64,000 nt of DNA, taken from NCBI GenBank assembly GCA_026874595.1, contig JAPPUL010000081.1, positions 508,501-572,500 on the forward strand, given 5' to 3'. Under the pieces are notes generated by a model that worked only from the letters and a program-made list of their open reading frames with translations, was not told the origin of the DNA and searched no databases. Positions 18,538 to 27,545 of this stretch are shown piece by piece. This DNA is from Sipunculus nudus (Eukaryota; Annelida; Sipuncula; Golfingiida; Sipunculidae). How positions within the stretch are numbered: position 1 is the stretch's first letter; every line of letters starts with the position of its first letter. Position numbers and translations under genes: made by a program.

Positions 18538-19515
18538 ATGATAATTCGTATAATAGTTCTTTTGCTTAGTTTAGGTATAACTTCTTTTGCAAGCGCAAAA
18601 ACCCTTAAATTATCACATCAATGGTCAACAAAAGATGTTCGGCATAAAGTTGCTAAGATTGTTGCAGATGAAGTCAAAAGAGCAAGAGTTGGACTTAATA
18701 TAAAGATCTATCCTTCAAAATCATTATTCAAGCCAAAAGAACAATATCGTCCTTTGAGCAGAGGCAGATTGGATATGACTGTATTGCCTTTGGCTTATGC
18801 ATCAGGCTTTAGACCTGCTTACAATCTCACTTTGATGCCTGGACTTGTTAAAAACCATGATCATGCCGCAAGGCTAACAAGTTCACCATTCATGAATGAG
18901 CTTAAGAAGATTATGGCTAAAGATAATGTATTAGTTTTAGTACACGGCTATTTGGCAGGAGGATTTGGCGGCAAATCTAAATGTATTACAAGCCCAGACG
19001 ATGTAAAAGGTCTTAAGATTCGAGCAGCAGGGAAGTCTTTTGAGAGAATGACAGAAGCAGCAGGTGCATCGATTACCTCAATGCCCTCATCTGAGATATA
19101 CAGTGCAATGCAAACTGGTGTGCTTGATGCTGCAAATACATCATCATCAAGCTTTGTGTCATACAGACTATATGAGCAAATAGCTTGCTACACTCCGGCA
19201 ACAGATGTTGCTTTATGGTTTATGTATCAGCCACTTTTGATAAATAAATCTGTTTATAACAGATTAAACAAAAGACAACAAAGAGCACTTCGTGCAGGCG
19301 CTAAAAAAGCACAAGAGTATTATCTTAAAGAAGCGAAAAAAGCTGATTTAGAATCAGCAAATAGATTTCGTAAGGCAGGTGTAAAGATAGCTAAGATGAC
19401 ACTTTCTGACTTTAATAAATGGCGTGAGGTTGCAAAACGCTCTTCCTATATAGATTTTGTAAAAGACACCCCTAATGGTAAAAAGCTTTTAGACATGGCA
19501 CTATCAGTTAATTAG
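18538..19515 (+). CDS. dctP: TRAP transporter substrate-binding protein (probably malonate)
   Basis: Periplasmic solute-binding protein of a tripartite ATP-independent transporter, 325 residues, with a signal peptide ending near FASAKT. The family ligand-binding region is GLKIRAAGKSFERMTEAAGASITSMPSSEIYSAMQTGVLDAANT, whose arginine pairs with the substrate carboxylate. AAGGAG precedes the ATG. It is the first gene of the operon, followed by dctQ after 20 bp, and the permease gene overlaps mdcA. This strongly suggests malonate or a related dicarboxylate as substrate. Some malonate operons use TRAP carriers (MatPQM), others MdcL/M; specificity here is inferred from context. Confidence 0.9.
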   Translation: MIIRIIVLLLSLGITSFASAKTLKLSHQWSTKDVRHKVAKIVADEVKRARVGLNIKIYPSKSLFKPKEQYRPLSRGRLDMTVLPLAYASGFRPAYNLTLMPGLVKNHDHAARLTSSPFMNELKKIMAKDNVLVLVHGYLAGGFGGKSKCITSPDDVKGLKIRAAGKSFERMTEAAGASITSMPSSEIYSAMQTGVLDAANTSSSSFVSYRLYEQIACYTPATDVALWFMYQPLLINKSVYNRLNKRQQRALRAGAKKAQEYYLKEAKKADLESANRFRKAGVKIAKMTLSDFNKWREVAKRSSYIDFVKDTPNGKKLLDMALSVN

Positions 19516-19535
19516 GGATAAAGAGAGACTAATAG

Positions 19536-20045
19536 ATGGAATCAAAAGCTCGATATAGTTTTAAAGAGCTTGCTATACGATATATCCATTGGTTATCTAA
19601 ATTGTCTGGCGTGGTTTCGGCAGTTATGATATTGCTGTCGGTGCTTGTTACATGCCAGATGATATGGGTACGTTTTGTGTTGTCAGAATCTACTATATGG
19701 CAAACTGAGTTTGTAACCTACTTAATGATATGCGCAACATTCCTAGGCTTGCCATATGTCCAACTGCTTCGTGGACACGTAAATGTAGATTTGTTACCTA
19801 TAATGGTCAAATCACAGTCGATAAAAAAGATGATAACTCTAATAACCCTAATCCTTAGCATGGGAGTCATAATGATAATTTTCGTATATGGCTATGAGTT
19901 ATTTGCCCTAGCTTTAGAAGAGGGCTGGAGATCAGATACAGTATGGGGAGTACGACTTTGGCTGCCTTATTTATCAATTCCGGTTGGGCTTGGACTTTTC
20001 CTGTTACAACTGCTTGTAGACATCCTTACCCTTTCTAATAAATGA
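19536..20045 (+). CDS. dctQ: TRAP transporter small membrane subunit
   Basis: A 169-residue membrane protein with four predicted helices (about 24-47, 55-78, 92-116 and 137-160), the usual DctQ layout. The conserved region WQTEFVTYLMICATFLGLPYVQLLRGHVNVDLLP is typical; the acidic residue within FVTYL and the glycine-rich GHVNVD loop are family hallmarks. GAGAG precedes the ATG. It joins DctM to form the sodium-driven membrane complex. It lies between the binding protein and the large permease in the malonate operon. Confidence 0.9.
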   Translation: MESKARYSFKELAIRYIHWLSKLSGVVSAVMILLSVLVTCQMIWVRFVLSESTIWQTEFVTYLMICATFLGLPYVQLLRGHVNVDLLPIMVKSQSIKKMITLITLILSMGVIMIIFVYGYELFALALEEGWRSDTVWGVRLWLPYLSIPVGLGLFLLQLLVDILTLSNK

Positions 20046-20090
20046 GTTCTAATAAATGAATAATTATACTAATTCGAGGAGAACTAGCTT

Positions 20091-21413
20091 GTGGAACCGT
20101 TAATACTTGGGATATTGGTAGGACTTATAACGATAGTGGTATTATTTTCTGGGATTTCGGTTGCAATAGGTCTTTTAGTCGTATCAACAGTATTCATATT
20201 AATATTCGATGGTTTTTCTTCTCTTGAGCTTTTACCGGAGTTACTATTTGGAAAGCTTGACAATTTTGCATTACTATCTATACCAATGTTTATAATAATG
20301 GGAGCCTCAATCTCCTCAACTAAAGCAGGCTCAGATTTATATGAAGCAATAGAGCGCTGGTTAACGCGTGTACCTGGGGGGCTTGTAGTGTCAAATTTAG
20401 GAGCGTGTGCATTATTCTCGGCATTATCAGGTTCCTCACCGGCAACATGCGCAGCAATAGGGAAGATGGGGATACCCGAGATGCGCCAACGGGGCTATCC
20501 TGATGGAGTTGCTGCAGGCTCGATTGCAGCAGGTGGCACACTTGGCATATTAATTCCCCCTTCTGTAACAATGATTGTATACGGGATAGCAACAGAAACA
20601 TCGATAGGTCGATTGTTTTTAGCTGGTGTTGTACCAGGCTTATTGCTTGTTACATTATTTATGATATGGTCAGTTTTCTATACATGGTTTAGCAACAGGA
20701 GACTAGATACAAAGACCCAACGTATAAGTTACAATTGGAAGGAAAAGTTTCAAATAATACCAAAAGTCCTTCCATTCATACTGATAATAATAGGAGTTTT
20801 ATACGCCCTGTACGGCGGGGTTGCAACACCATCTGAGACTGCGGCAGTGGGTGCTTTGCTTTGCATAATAGCATCAATTACAATATACAAGCTATACAAT
20901 GTAAAATTGTTATGGAAGGTACTAAGAGACTCAACGAAAGAGAGTGTTATGATTTTATTTATAATAGGTTCGGCGGGAGTTTTTGCCTATATGTTATCAA
21001 GTTTATTTATAACCCAATCCATAGCGGAATGGATAGCAAAAATGGATGTTAGCCCGTGGACTTTAATGTTCTCAATAAATATCTTCTTGCTAGTTGCAGG
21101 CCTTTTCTTACCTCCTGTTGCAGTAATCTTGATGGCAGCACCTATATTATATCCAATTGTTGTATCGGCAGGATTTGATCCGTATTGGTTTGCGGTGATA
21201 CTTACAGTCAATATGGAAATAGGGCTTATAACGCCTCCTGTAGGACTTAACTTGTATGTAATTAACGGTATCGCCCCGGATATAAACTTAAAAACGATAC
21301 TAGTTGGCTCCTTGCCATATGTGGTGTGTATGGTACTTGCTATCGTTATAATGTCAATATTCCCTGAGCTTGTTACTTTCCTACCGGACTTGCTTATAGG
21401 TATTGAAAAATAA
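20091..21413 (+). CDS. dctM: TRAP transporter large permease subunit
   Basis: A 440-residue polytopic permease that carries the substrate with Na+ across the inner membrane. The family blocks are clear: FALLSIPMFIIMGASIS, GACALFSALSGSSPATCAAIG, AGSIAAGGTLGILIPPSVTMIVYG and VNMEIGLITPPVGLNLYVING. The start is GTG with GAGGAG ten bases upstream. The stop overlaps the mdcA start by one base (TAATG), so transport and decarboxylation are translationally coupled. This coupling is the best evidence that the substrate is malonate. Confidence 0.93.
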   Translation: MEPLILGILVGLITIVVLFSGISVAIGLLVVSTVFILIFDGFSSLELLPELLFGKLDNFALLSIPMFIIMGASISSTKAGSDLYEAIERWLTRVPGGLVVSNLGACALFSALSGSSPATCAAIGKMGIPEMRQRGYPDGVAAGSIAAGGTLGILIPPSVTMIVYGIATETSIGRLFLAGVVPGLLLVTLFMIWSVFYTWFSNRRLDTKTQRISYNWKEKFQIIPKVLPFILIIIGVLYALYGGVATPSETAAVGALLCIIASITIYKLYNVKLLWKVLRDSTKESVMILFIIGSAGVFAYMLSSLFITQSIAEWIAKMDVSPWTLMFSINIFLLVAGLFLPPVAVILMAAPILYPIVVSAGFDPYWFAVILTVNMEIGLITPPVGLNLYVINGIAPDINLKTILVGSLPYVVCMVLAIVIMSIFPELVTFLPDLLIGIEK

Positions 21414-23068
21414 TGTTTAATTACCAGGTTAAAGATAAAAGTAAAAAAGAAAAGTTAAAGAAACTAAATAAAGCATCAAGCCTAATAGAAGATGCTAAGT
21501 TTGTGAAATCACAAGACATTGTAAAGCTGCTAGAAATAATAATAAATCCTTATGATAAAGTATGCCTTGAGGGTAACAACCAAAAGCAAGCAAATTTCCT
21601 TGCAAAAAGCCTTGTACAGGTAAATCCTAAGATAATAAACAATTTACATATGGTACAATCTGTATTAGCGCTTGCAGAACATCTAGATCTATTTGAAAAA
21701 GGAATAGCTAAAAAAGTAGACTTTGCCTACTCAGGCCCACAAGGAGCAAGACTTGCAAGACTTGTTGCAAATAATAAAATACAAATAGGCGACATACATA
21801 CCTACCTTGAGCTTTATGGAAGATATTTTATAGACCTAACACCAAATGTGAGTCTAATTGCCGCCCAAGCAGCCGATAGAAAAGGAAATTTATATACAGG
21901 TCCTAATACAGAAGATACTCCTTTAATAGTCGAGGCAACAGCTTTTAAATTAGGTATAGTCCTTGCTCAGGTTAATGAAATCGTAGATGAGTTGCCAAGA
22001 GTTGATATTCCCTCAGACTGGATAGACTTCGTTGTACTAAGTCCCCAAGCAAATGTAATAGAACCCTTATTTACCCGCGACCCTGCTCTAATAACGGATG
22101 TACAGATATTAATAGCTATGATAGCTCTAAAAGGGATATACGCAGAATATGAGGTTAAAACGCTTAATCATGGTATAGGATTTAATACAGCGGCAATTGA
22201 ATTACTCTTACCAACATACGCAAAGTCTTTAAACCTTAAAGATAAGATTTGCCTAAACTGGGCTCTAAACCCCCATCCGACAATGATTCCTGCCATAGAA
22301 GCAGGGTTTGCCAAAACAATATATTCCTTTGGCTCAGAAGTTGGAATGGACAAATACATAGAAGCAAACCAAGATATATTTTTTACAGGCCCAGATGGTA
22401 GCATGCGTTCAAACCGAGCCTTTGCTCAAACAGCCGGCATGTATGCATGCGATATGTTTATAGGCTCAACGCTCCAAATTGATTTAGAAGGCAACAGTTC
22501 AACCGCGACATTAGACAGGATAGCAGGCTTTGGAGGTGCTCCAAATCTTGGATCAGACAGTAAAGGAAGACGTCATATAACAAAAACCTGGCTTAAAGCG
22601 GGAAAAGAGGTAAAAAACAAATCAAACACGATGCCACGAGGAAGGAAGTTGGTTGTACAGCTTGTTGAGACCTTCCGAGGCGATATGGAGGAAGTGTTTG
22701 TCAAGCGTCTTGATGCATGGGATTTAGCTAAACATCTTAATCTTGAAATTCCGCCAGTGATGATATACGGAGAAGATTTAACACATATAGTGACAGAGGA
22801 AGGACTTGCGAACTTGCTTTTGTGCGAGACCAAAAATGAGGTAGAACAAGCGATACGAGGAGTGGCAGGATTTACGGAGGTTGGACTTAATAAAGACAAA
22901 GCGATGTACGAAAAGCTTAGAAAACGCAAGGTGATACAAACGCCAGAAGATCTTGGTATAGACAAAAGGCTTGCAAACCGTAATTTACTATCAGCCCGCA
23001 GTATAAAAGACTTGGTTATAAGCTCAAAAGGTCTTTATGAGCCTCCGAAAAGGTTTATATCGTGGTAG
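21413..23068 (+). CDS. mdcA: Malonate decarboxylase alpha subunit (acetyl-S-ACP:malonate ACP transferase)
   Basis: The 551-residue alpha subunit swaps acetyl for malonyl on the acyl carrier subunit MdcC, releasing acetate. Its length and blocks match the family: FAYSGPQGARLARL, CLNWALNPHPTMIPAIEAGFAKTIYSFGSEVGMDKYI, the C-terminal PEDLGIDKRLANRNLL and LYEPPKRFISW. It is the first enzyme gene of the mdc set and overlaps dctM by one base. The usual klebsiellal order A-B-C-D-E-G-H is altered here: mdcB follows mdcG. Cytoplasmic. No biotin or Na+-pump genes are seen, so this is the soluble, biotin-independent type. Confidence 0.95.
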   Translation: MFNYQVKDKSKKEKLKKLNKASSLIEDAKFVKSQDIVKLLEIIINPYDKVCLEGNNQKQANFLAKSLVQVNPKIINNLHMVQSVLALAEHLDLFEKGIAKKVDFAYSGPQGARLARLVANNKIQIGDIHTYLELYGRYFIDLTPNVSLIAAQAADRKGNLYTGPNTEDTPLIVEATAFKLGIVLAQVNEIVDELPRVDIPSDWIDFVVLSPQANVIEPLFTRDPALITDVQILIAMIALKGIYAEYEVKTLNHGIGFNTAAIELLLPTYAKSLNLKDKICLNWALNPHPTMIPAIEAGFAKTIYSFGSEVGMDKYIEANQDIFFTGPDGSMRSNRAFAQTAGMYACDMFIGSTLQIDLEGNSSTATLDRIAGFGGAPNLGSDSKGRRHITKTWLKAGKEVKNKSNTMPRGRKLVVQLVETFRGDMEEVFVKRLDAWDLAKHLNLEIPPVMIYGEDLTHIVTEEGLANLLLCETKNEVEQAIRGVAGFTEVGLNKDKAMYEKLRKRKVIQTPEDLGIDKRLANRNLLSARSIKDLVISSKGLYEPPKRFISW

Positions 23069-23137
23069 TTTATTTTTCTTATAAAAGCTAATTAAAAGCT
23101 AATTAAAAATACATTGTAAAAGAGCTAATAAAAAGAC

Positions 23138-23449
23138 ATGGAAAACATAGAGTTTGAATTCAGTACAGATTATCCTAGAAAGTTAAGAGGTTCGGCTGTT
23201 GTGGTAGGAGTAGTTTCAAGTGGGAATCTGGAAGTTTTGGTAGAAGAGCATGAACTTGGCGGCAGGTGCAAATTTAATATTAGTACAAGCGTGAAAGGAC
23301 ATAAAAAGACCTGGCATGAGGTATTAAGGAGTTTTGCAGAGCGTCGTGGAGTATCGGATTTATTATTTTCAATAAACGACATGGGAGCAACGCCTGCAGT
23401 AGTAACTCTAAGGCTTGATCAGGCACTAAACGCTTTTTGTACGGAGTAA
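23138..23449 (+). CDS. mdcC: Malonate decarboxylase acyl carrier protein (delta subunit)
   Basis: A 103-residue carrier protein on which malonyl and acetyl groups are held. The serine that receives the 2'-(5''-phosphoribosyl)-3'-dephospho-CoA group is most likely S28 in VVSSGNLEVL. DMGATPAVVTLRLDQAL is the family C-terminal block. No strong SD precedes the ATG; a short AT-rich spacer of 69 bp follows mdcA. The last codon and stop lie in the first unit of a four-fold 15-bp repeat that leads into mdcD. It needs MdcB and MdcG, both encoded downstream, to become active. Confidence 0.93.
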   Translation: MENIEFEFSTDYPRKLRGSAVVVGVVSSGNLEVLVEEHELGGRCKFNISTSVKGHKKTWHEVLRSFAERRGVSDLLFSINDMGATPAVVTLRLDQALNAFCTE

Positions 23450-23501
23450 TAACTTACGGAGTAATAACTTACGGAGTAATAACTTACGGAGTAACAATTT
23501 A
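23442..23501 (+). repeat. 15-bp tandem repeat carrying four SD motifs between mdcC and mdcD
   Basis: Three copies of CGGAGTAATAACTTA and a fourth variant (CGGAGTAACAATTTA) run from the mdcC stop directly to the mdcD ATG. Each unit contains GGAG plus TAA. The last unit places GGAG about ten bases before the ATG and serves as its ribosome binding site. Confidence 0.92.
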
Positions 23502-24389
23502 ATGTATTATCTTGAGTCAACAGCACGCCAGAGGGCAAATACTATAGTAGATGAAGGAAGCTTTGTCGAATTATCCAAAGCCAGCTTAAAGAATAGAAGT
23601 AAACATCTTGAACTATTAGACCTGCCGGTTTCATTTGACGATGGAGTAATAATAGGCAAAGGGCTTATAGGAGGGCAAAAAGGATATATAATATCACAAG
23701 AGGGTAAATTCTTAGGAGGCGGGGTAGGCGAGATACATGGAGCAAAGATAACAGGCTTATTAAAACTAGCGTTAAAGGAAAATGCAGATTTAGTATTACT
23801 TTTACTTGATTCAGGAGGAGTCAGGCTACACGAAGCAAATGCAGGACTAATTGGGATATCAGAGATTCTAAAAGCCCTTATGGTCCTAAAAGCTAAAGGT
23901 ATAAAGGTATTTAGCTTAATAGGAGGACAGACAGGCTGTTTTGGAGGGATGTCGATAGTAGCAAGTTGTTCTTCTGCAATTATAATGTCAGAAGAGTCGC
24001 GTTTTGGCCTATCCGGGCCTGAGGTGATAGAGACAGTTAAGGGAGTAGATGAGTTTGACTCACGCGACAAAGCAACCGTATGGCAAACATTTGGCGGCAA
24101 GCACAGATATTTGCTTGGAGATGCAAATTATATAGTAGAAGACAGCATATCAAGTTTTCGAAACAAAGTGCTAGAGCTTTTAAATGCTGAATATAAGTTT
24201 GATTTAGAGTATCTTGAGCAAAAACATAAGATGCTAAAAAAGCGTCTTTTACACTTTGAAGGGGTATCTGAGGCACGTGATATATGCAAGGAATATAATT
24301 TAGCAAATAAGGATATAGGTTTACTTCCGATCTCACAGTTCATAAAGTTAGTCGATAAAAATATTAATAAAAATATGCAAGGGGACTAA
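23502..24389 (+). CDS. mdcD: Malonate decarboxylase beta subunit
   Basis: A 295-residue crotonase-fold subunit, related to the carboxyltransferase part of acetyl-CoA carboxylase; with MdcE it decarboxylates malonyl-S-MdcC to acetyl-S-MdcC. The active-site region reads LLLLDSGGVRLHEANAGLIG and IGGQTGCFGGMSIVASC, with oxyanion-hole glycines visible; RFGLSGPEVIE follows. Its ATG abuts a four-fold 15-bp repeat whose last unit supplies the SD. It is 10 bp ahead of mdcE. Length and motifs are normal for the family. Confidence 0.95.
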   Translation: MYYLESTARQRANTIVDEGSFVELSKASLKNRSKHLELLDLPVSFDDGVIIGKGLIGGQKGYIISQEGKFLGGGVGEIHGAKITGLLKLALKENADLVLLLLDSGGVRLHEANAGLIGISEILKALMVLKAKGIKVFSLIGGQTGCFGGMSIVASCSSAIIMSEESRFGLSGPEVIETVKGVDEFDSRDKATVWQTFGGKHRYLLGDANYIVEDSISSFRNKVLELLNAEYKFDLEYLEQKHKMLKKRLLHFEGVSEARDICKEYNLANKDIGLLPISQFIKLVDKNINKNMQGD

Positions 24390-24399
24390 ATTTATTATT

Positions 24400-25110
24400 A
24401 TGGAGATAAAAAGGCTTCTTAAATTACTCTTTGGAGAAAACCACAATGTGACAATATCATCTTCTAATCTAATAAAGGGTTTTGGGAGGACATGCGATGG
24501 GCAAGATGTATTTATAATCGGCACAGCCAATGAAACATACATGGGAGTATCTCTAATCATGAAGTTTTGCGATGAGCTTTTAGAGGTTATAAAAGCCGAG
24601 GCAAAGATACCAATATTAATATTAGTGAGTACAAAAGGACAAAGGCTAAGTAAAGAAGATGAGCTACTAGGAATAAATAATTACTTTGCCCTTTTGGTTG
24701 AATTGCTTCATTTAGCTAAACTCCGAGGACATAAAGTAATAAGTCTTTTATATTCACTTGCTGTAAGCGGCGCTTATTTATCAACGGGTTTAATGTCAAG
24801 TGATTGTTACGCTCTTTTAAAGACTAAAATAAAGGTTATGGATTTACGTGCGATGTCTAAAGTTACAAAAGTATCGCTTAGCAAATTGGAGGAGCTAAAT
24901 AGAAGTTCTTCAATACTATCGCCAGAAGTAGAAAATTACTATAACATGGGGGGTATAATAGACATCTGGGAAGAGGATAAATTAGACTTAAAACTGGCAA
25001 AAGCGCTTAAAACAGATTCTAAAGTTAATGAAAGTCGTATGCAAAAGAAGTTCAAAGAGGGTCGAAGCCAAGGATATGGAGTACTAAAGGCGATAATTAA
25101 TGACAGCTAG
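24400..25110 (+). CDS. mdcE: Malonate decarboxylase gamma subunit
   Basis: A 236-residue crotonase-fold partner of MdcD in the decarboxylase. Features include VFIIGTANETYMGV, a segment ILILVSTKGQRLSKEDELLGINNYFALLVELLHLAKLRGHKVI and the oxyanion-type loop SLAVSGAYLSTGLMSSDCYALL. The short MdcE form is a known variant; E. coli relatives are fused or slightly longer. It overlaps mdcG by 11 bp. Position after mdcD supports the assignment. Confidence 0.9.
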   Translation: MEIKRLLKLLFGENHNVTISSSNLIKGFGRTCDGQDVFIIGTANETYMGVSLIMKFCDELLEVIKAEAKIPILILVSTKGQRLSKEDELLGINNYFALLVELLHLAKLRGHKVISLLYSLAVSGAYLSTGLMSSDCYALLKTKIKVMDLRAMSKVTKVSLSKLEELNRSSSILSPEVENYYNMGGIIDIWEEDKLDLKLAKALKTDSKVNESRMQKKFKEGRSQGYGVLKAIINDS

Positions 25111-25750
25111 ATTTTATAAAAGGCATTGCTTTGCATGGGTTAGTCCTATGCTATTTGCTAACGCATCTAATTACATTCTAAACAACAAAGAATATAAAGA
25201 CGATGTTATAAAATGGATTAAATCAGGCTTGCCGCTAATAATGACCAATCCCAAATATCAAAAAAGTTATATCTCACTAGGCCTTAGTCTTTTAAATGGC
25301 AAAGAGAAAAATCGTCTTTGCTTGGATGTAGATATAAAATATATAATTGCTTATATGCCAGCCCCTGCCCTTGAACTATTATCTGGTGTGCTTAAGTCAA
25401 AATGGTTTTTTATAGAGAAGCTGCTATCAAAGACAAAGGAATTGGGTACTAACTTATATGCATACGGCTCTTACGCATGGGAATATGTAAGTGGACTTTC
25501 TTATGTTGATGCAGATTCTGATATAGACATATTCTTTAAACCGAATGATAATCTAGAAAAGGTTTTAGAGCTTCTAATGACTTATAAAAGTTTACTTAAT
25601 TTAGATGGCGAGATTTGTTTTGCTGATAATAGTTGTGTATGTTGGCATGAATATTATCTATCTAACGATAAAGTATTAATAAAGATGCCTTATAAAGCTT
25701 ATTTGGAAGCAAAAGAAAAAGTATTAACTAAAAAAGTATTATCTAAATAA
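25100..25750 (+). CDS. mdcG: Malonate decarboxylase holo-ACP synthase (phosphoribosyl-dephospho-CoA transferase)
   Basis: A nucleotidyltransferase-like enzyme, 216 residues, that attaches the dephospho-CoA-derived prosthetic group to the MdcC serine. The key motif is YGSYAWEYVSGLSYVDADSDIDIFF: Gly-Ser of the nucleotidyltransferase fold and the DSDID metal-binding aspartates. The N-terminal domain MTARFYKRHCFAWVSP is typical of MdcG. It overlaps mdcE by 11 bp and is followed by mdcB after 9 bp. The two modifying enzymes are thus adjacent. Confidence 0.9.
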   Translation: MTARFYKRHCFAWVSPMLFANASNYILNNKEYKDDVIKWIKSGLPLIMTNPKYQKSYISLGLSLLNGKEKNRLCLDVDIKYIIAYMPAPALELLSGVLKSKWFFIEKLLSKTKELGTNLYAYGSYAWEYVSGLSYVDADSDIDIFFKPNDNLEKVLELLMTYKSLLNLDGEICFADNSCVCWHEYYLSNDKVLIKMPYKAYLEAKEKVLTKKVLSK

Positions 25751-25759
25751 AGTAAAGAC

Positions 25760-26632
25760 ATGCTAAACTTAATATCTAAAAAAAGAGCATATCATGAAAA
25801 AGCAGATATGATATCAAAGCTGGTTATAGAGAGTTTATACGAGGAACTTTTATTATACCCGAAGGCAGGGCTTGTAAGCTTTATTGACAATGGTAGTCAT
25901 AAAGACATGAATTACAAAACCTTTCAAAAAAGCATAAACGCCCTAAGAAGTTATTATAAAGAAATAGTGCTTGCAGGACTTTGGCAAATGAGTTTTTCAA
26001 AGTTAAAGGAGTATGCACTTGAAGGGGAAAGGAGGATGTTTTTGGCAACAGGGGGTATAAATACTCATAAGGGCTTAATATTCTCACTAGGTCTTCTTGG
26101 AGCAACAGCAGGTGTGTTGCTTGGACTTAAAAAGCCGCTTACAAAAGACAATATCCAACATATAATAAAAAGCAGATGGCGTTTAGCTATTTTGGAAGAA
26201 ATAGAGATATCTAAACTAAAAAGCGGCGCAAGCCACGGTGAAAAGATGTTGTATTACTATGCGGCAGGTGGAGCTCGCAAGGAGGCCTATCTTGGTTTCC
26301 CGCATATTTTTGATTATGCACTCCCAACTCTATATAAGACAGTGAAGAAAACAAAAGACAAAAGAAAGGCCTTACTACAGACATTTTATGTACTTGTAAG
26401 CAAACTTGAAGATACAAATCTATTATACAGGGGCTCAAGAGGCGGTTTACTAATTGCACAAAAGGCAGCAAAAGATTTCCTTAATCTAGGAGGTGTTTAT
26501 AATAAGGCTTGGGAATTAGAGGCGATAAAAATGCATAAAATGTTTATAACACTTAACTTATCTCCTGGAGGGAGTGCAGATTTGCTTGCAGCGAGTTGGT
26601 TTTTATTTAGATTACAGATGGAATTAAAATGA
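25760..26632 (+). CDS. mdcB: Triphosphoribosyl-dephospho-CoA synthase
   Basis: A 290-residue CitG/MdcB-family enzyme, which joins ATP and dephospho-CoA to make the precursor of the MdcC prosthetic group. Family blocks include LLLYPKAGLVSFIDNGSHKDMNYKTF, ATGGINTHKGLIFSLGLLGATAG, SGASHGEKMLYYY and LSPGGSADLLAASWFL. The start ATG is 9 bp after mdcG. Its stop overlaps the mdcH start (ATGA). Between mdcG and mdcH is an unusual place; in Klebsiella the order is A-B-C-D-E-G-H. Confidence 0.93.
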   Translation: MLNLISKKRAYHEKADMISKLVIESLYEELLLYPKAGLVSFIDNGSHKDMNYKTFQKSINALRSYYKEIVLAGLWQMSFSKLKEYALEGERRMFLATGGINTHKGLIFSLGLLGATAGVLLGLKKPLTKDNIQHIIKSRWRLAILEEIEISKLKSGASHGEKMLYYYAAGGARKEAYLGFPHIFDYALPTLYKTVKKTKDKRKALLQTFYVLVSKLEDTNLLYRGSRGGLLIAQKAAKDFLNLGGVYNKAWELEAIKMHKMFITLNLSPGGSADLLAASWFLFRLQMELK

Positions 26633-27534
26633 GTCTTTGTATATTATGTCCCGGACAAGCAAGTCAGTCAAGTCAAATGCTAAACCTGTTACCTAAAAAC
26701 AGTTTAACAAAAGAAATACTAAACTATACAAAGTCATTGCTAAAAAGGGATCTAAGTGAACTCCTAAATTCAAAAGACATGTTTTTAAACATAAACGCCC
26801 AACCTTTAATAGTAAGCACTCAAATGGCTATGTGGCAAAGCCTATCAAAACTCATCCCAAAACCTAGATTAATTGCAGGATATAGTATAGGCGAGCTAAG
26901 CGCTTACGCTTGTGCTGGAGCAATAAAAACTCATGAAGTAATACATTTATCTAAACTAAGAGCACAAAGGATGAGTAAAGCGAATAAAAGAAAAGTTAAG
27001 ATGATTATAATATCTGATTTAAGTCGCTTTCATATAGACAAGTTATGTAAAGAATATAATGCACAACTTTCTATAATAATTAATACAAAAAGATTTTTGG
27101 TTGCGGTTGACGAAGCTATATTTGCTATTTTTGTAAAACGGATAGATGAGCTAGGAGGAGGATATACGCTTATAAATGTTGAAGTTGCAGCACATACTAA
27201 ATGGTTATCAGAGGCAAGTCATTTATTTAAAAAGGATCTTGAAAGCTCTAATATAAAAGATCCGCAAATACCGGTATTATCAGGTACAAGCGTAGGCTTA
27301 GTATATAAAAGGGATATGCTAATAAAAGACTTATCAAGGCAAATATCCCACTATATAGACTGGCAAACACTAAGCTCAGTCTTGCTTGAAAGCTGCAAGG
27401 TAGTTTTAGAGATAGGTAGTAGCAACTGGCTAACTAATATGCTGCGTCAAGAAAATAAATATATATCAGCTCGTGCAGTAGTCGATTTTAAAAACATTGA
27501 AGCAAGTGCTTTATGGGTTAATTCTAAACTCTAA
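26629..27534 (+). CDS. mdcH: Malonate decarboxylase epsilon subunit (malonyl-CoA:ACP transacylase)
   Basis: A 301-residue FabD-like acyltransferase that primes MdcC with malonyl from malonyl-CoA. The catalytic serine is in AGYSIGELSAYACAGA; the N-terminal CPGQASQSSQMLNLLP is the usual gateway motif. The catalytic His region is VEVAAHTKWLS. It overlaps mdcB by four bases and is the last gene of the operon, ending 11 bp before the convergent M23 peptidase. No terminator hairpin was seen, so overlapping 3' transcription is likely. Confidence 0.93.
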   Translation: MSLCILCPGQASQSSQMLNLLPKNSLTKEILNYTKSLLKRDLSELLNSKDMFLNINAQPLIVSTQMAMWQSLSKLIPKPRLIAGYSIGELSAYACAGAIKTHEVIHLSKLRAQRMSKANKRKVKMIIISDLSRFHIDKLCKEYNAQLSIIINTKRFLVAVDEAIFAIFVKRIDELGGGYTLINVEVAAHTKWLSEASHLFKKDLESSNIKDPQIPVLSGTSVGLVYKRDMLIKDLSRQISHYIDWQTLSSVLLESCKVVLEIGSSNWLTNMLRQENKYISARAVVDFKNIEASALWVNSKL

Positions 27535-27545
27535 AAGCATATAGT

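Noticed and set aside
24037-24336. Minus-strand frames across mdcD/mdcE
   Set aside because: They are shadows of strongly supported malonate decarboxylase genes and lack start signals.
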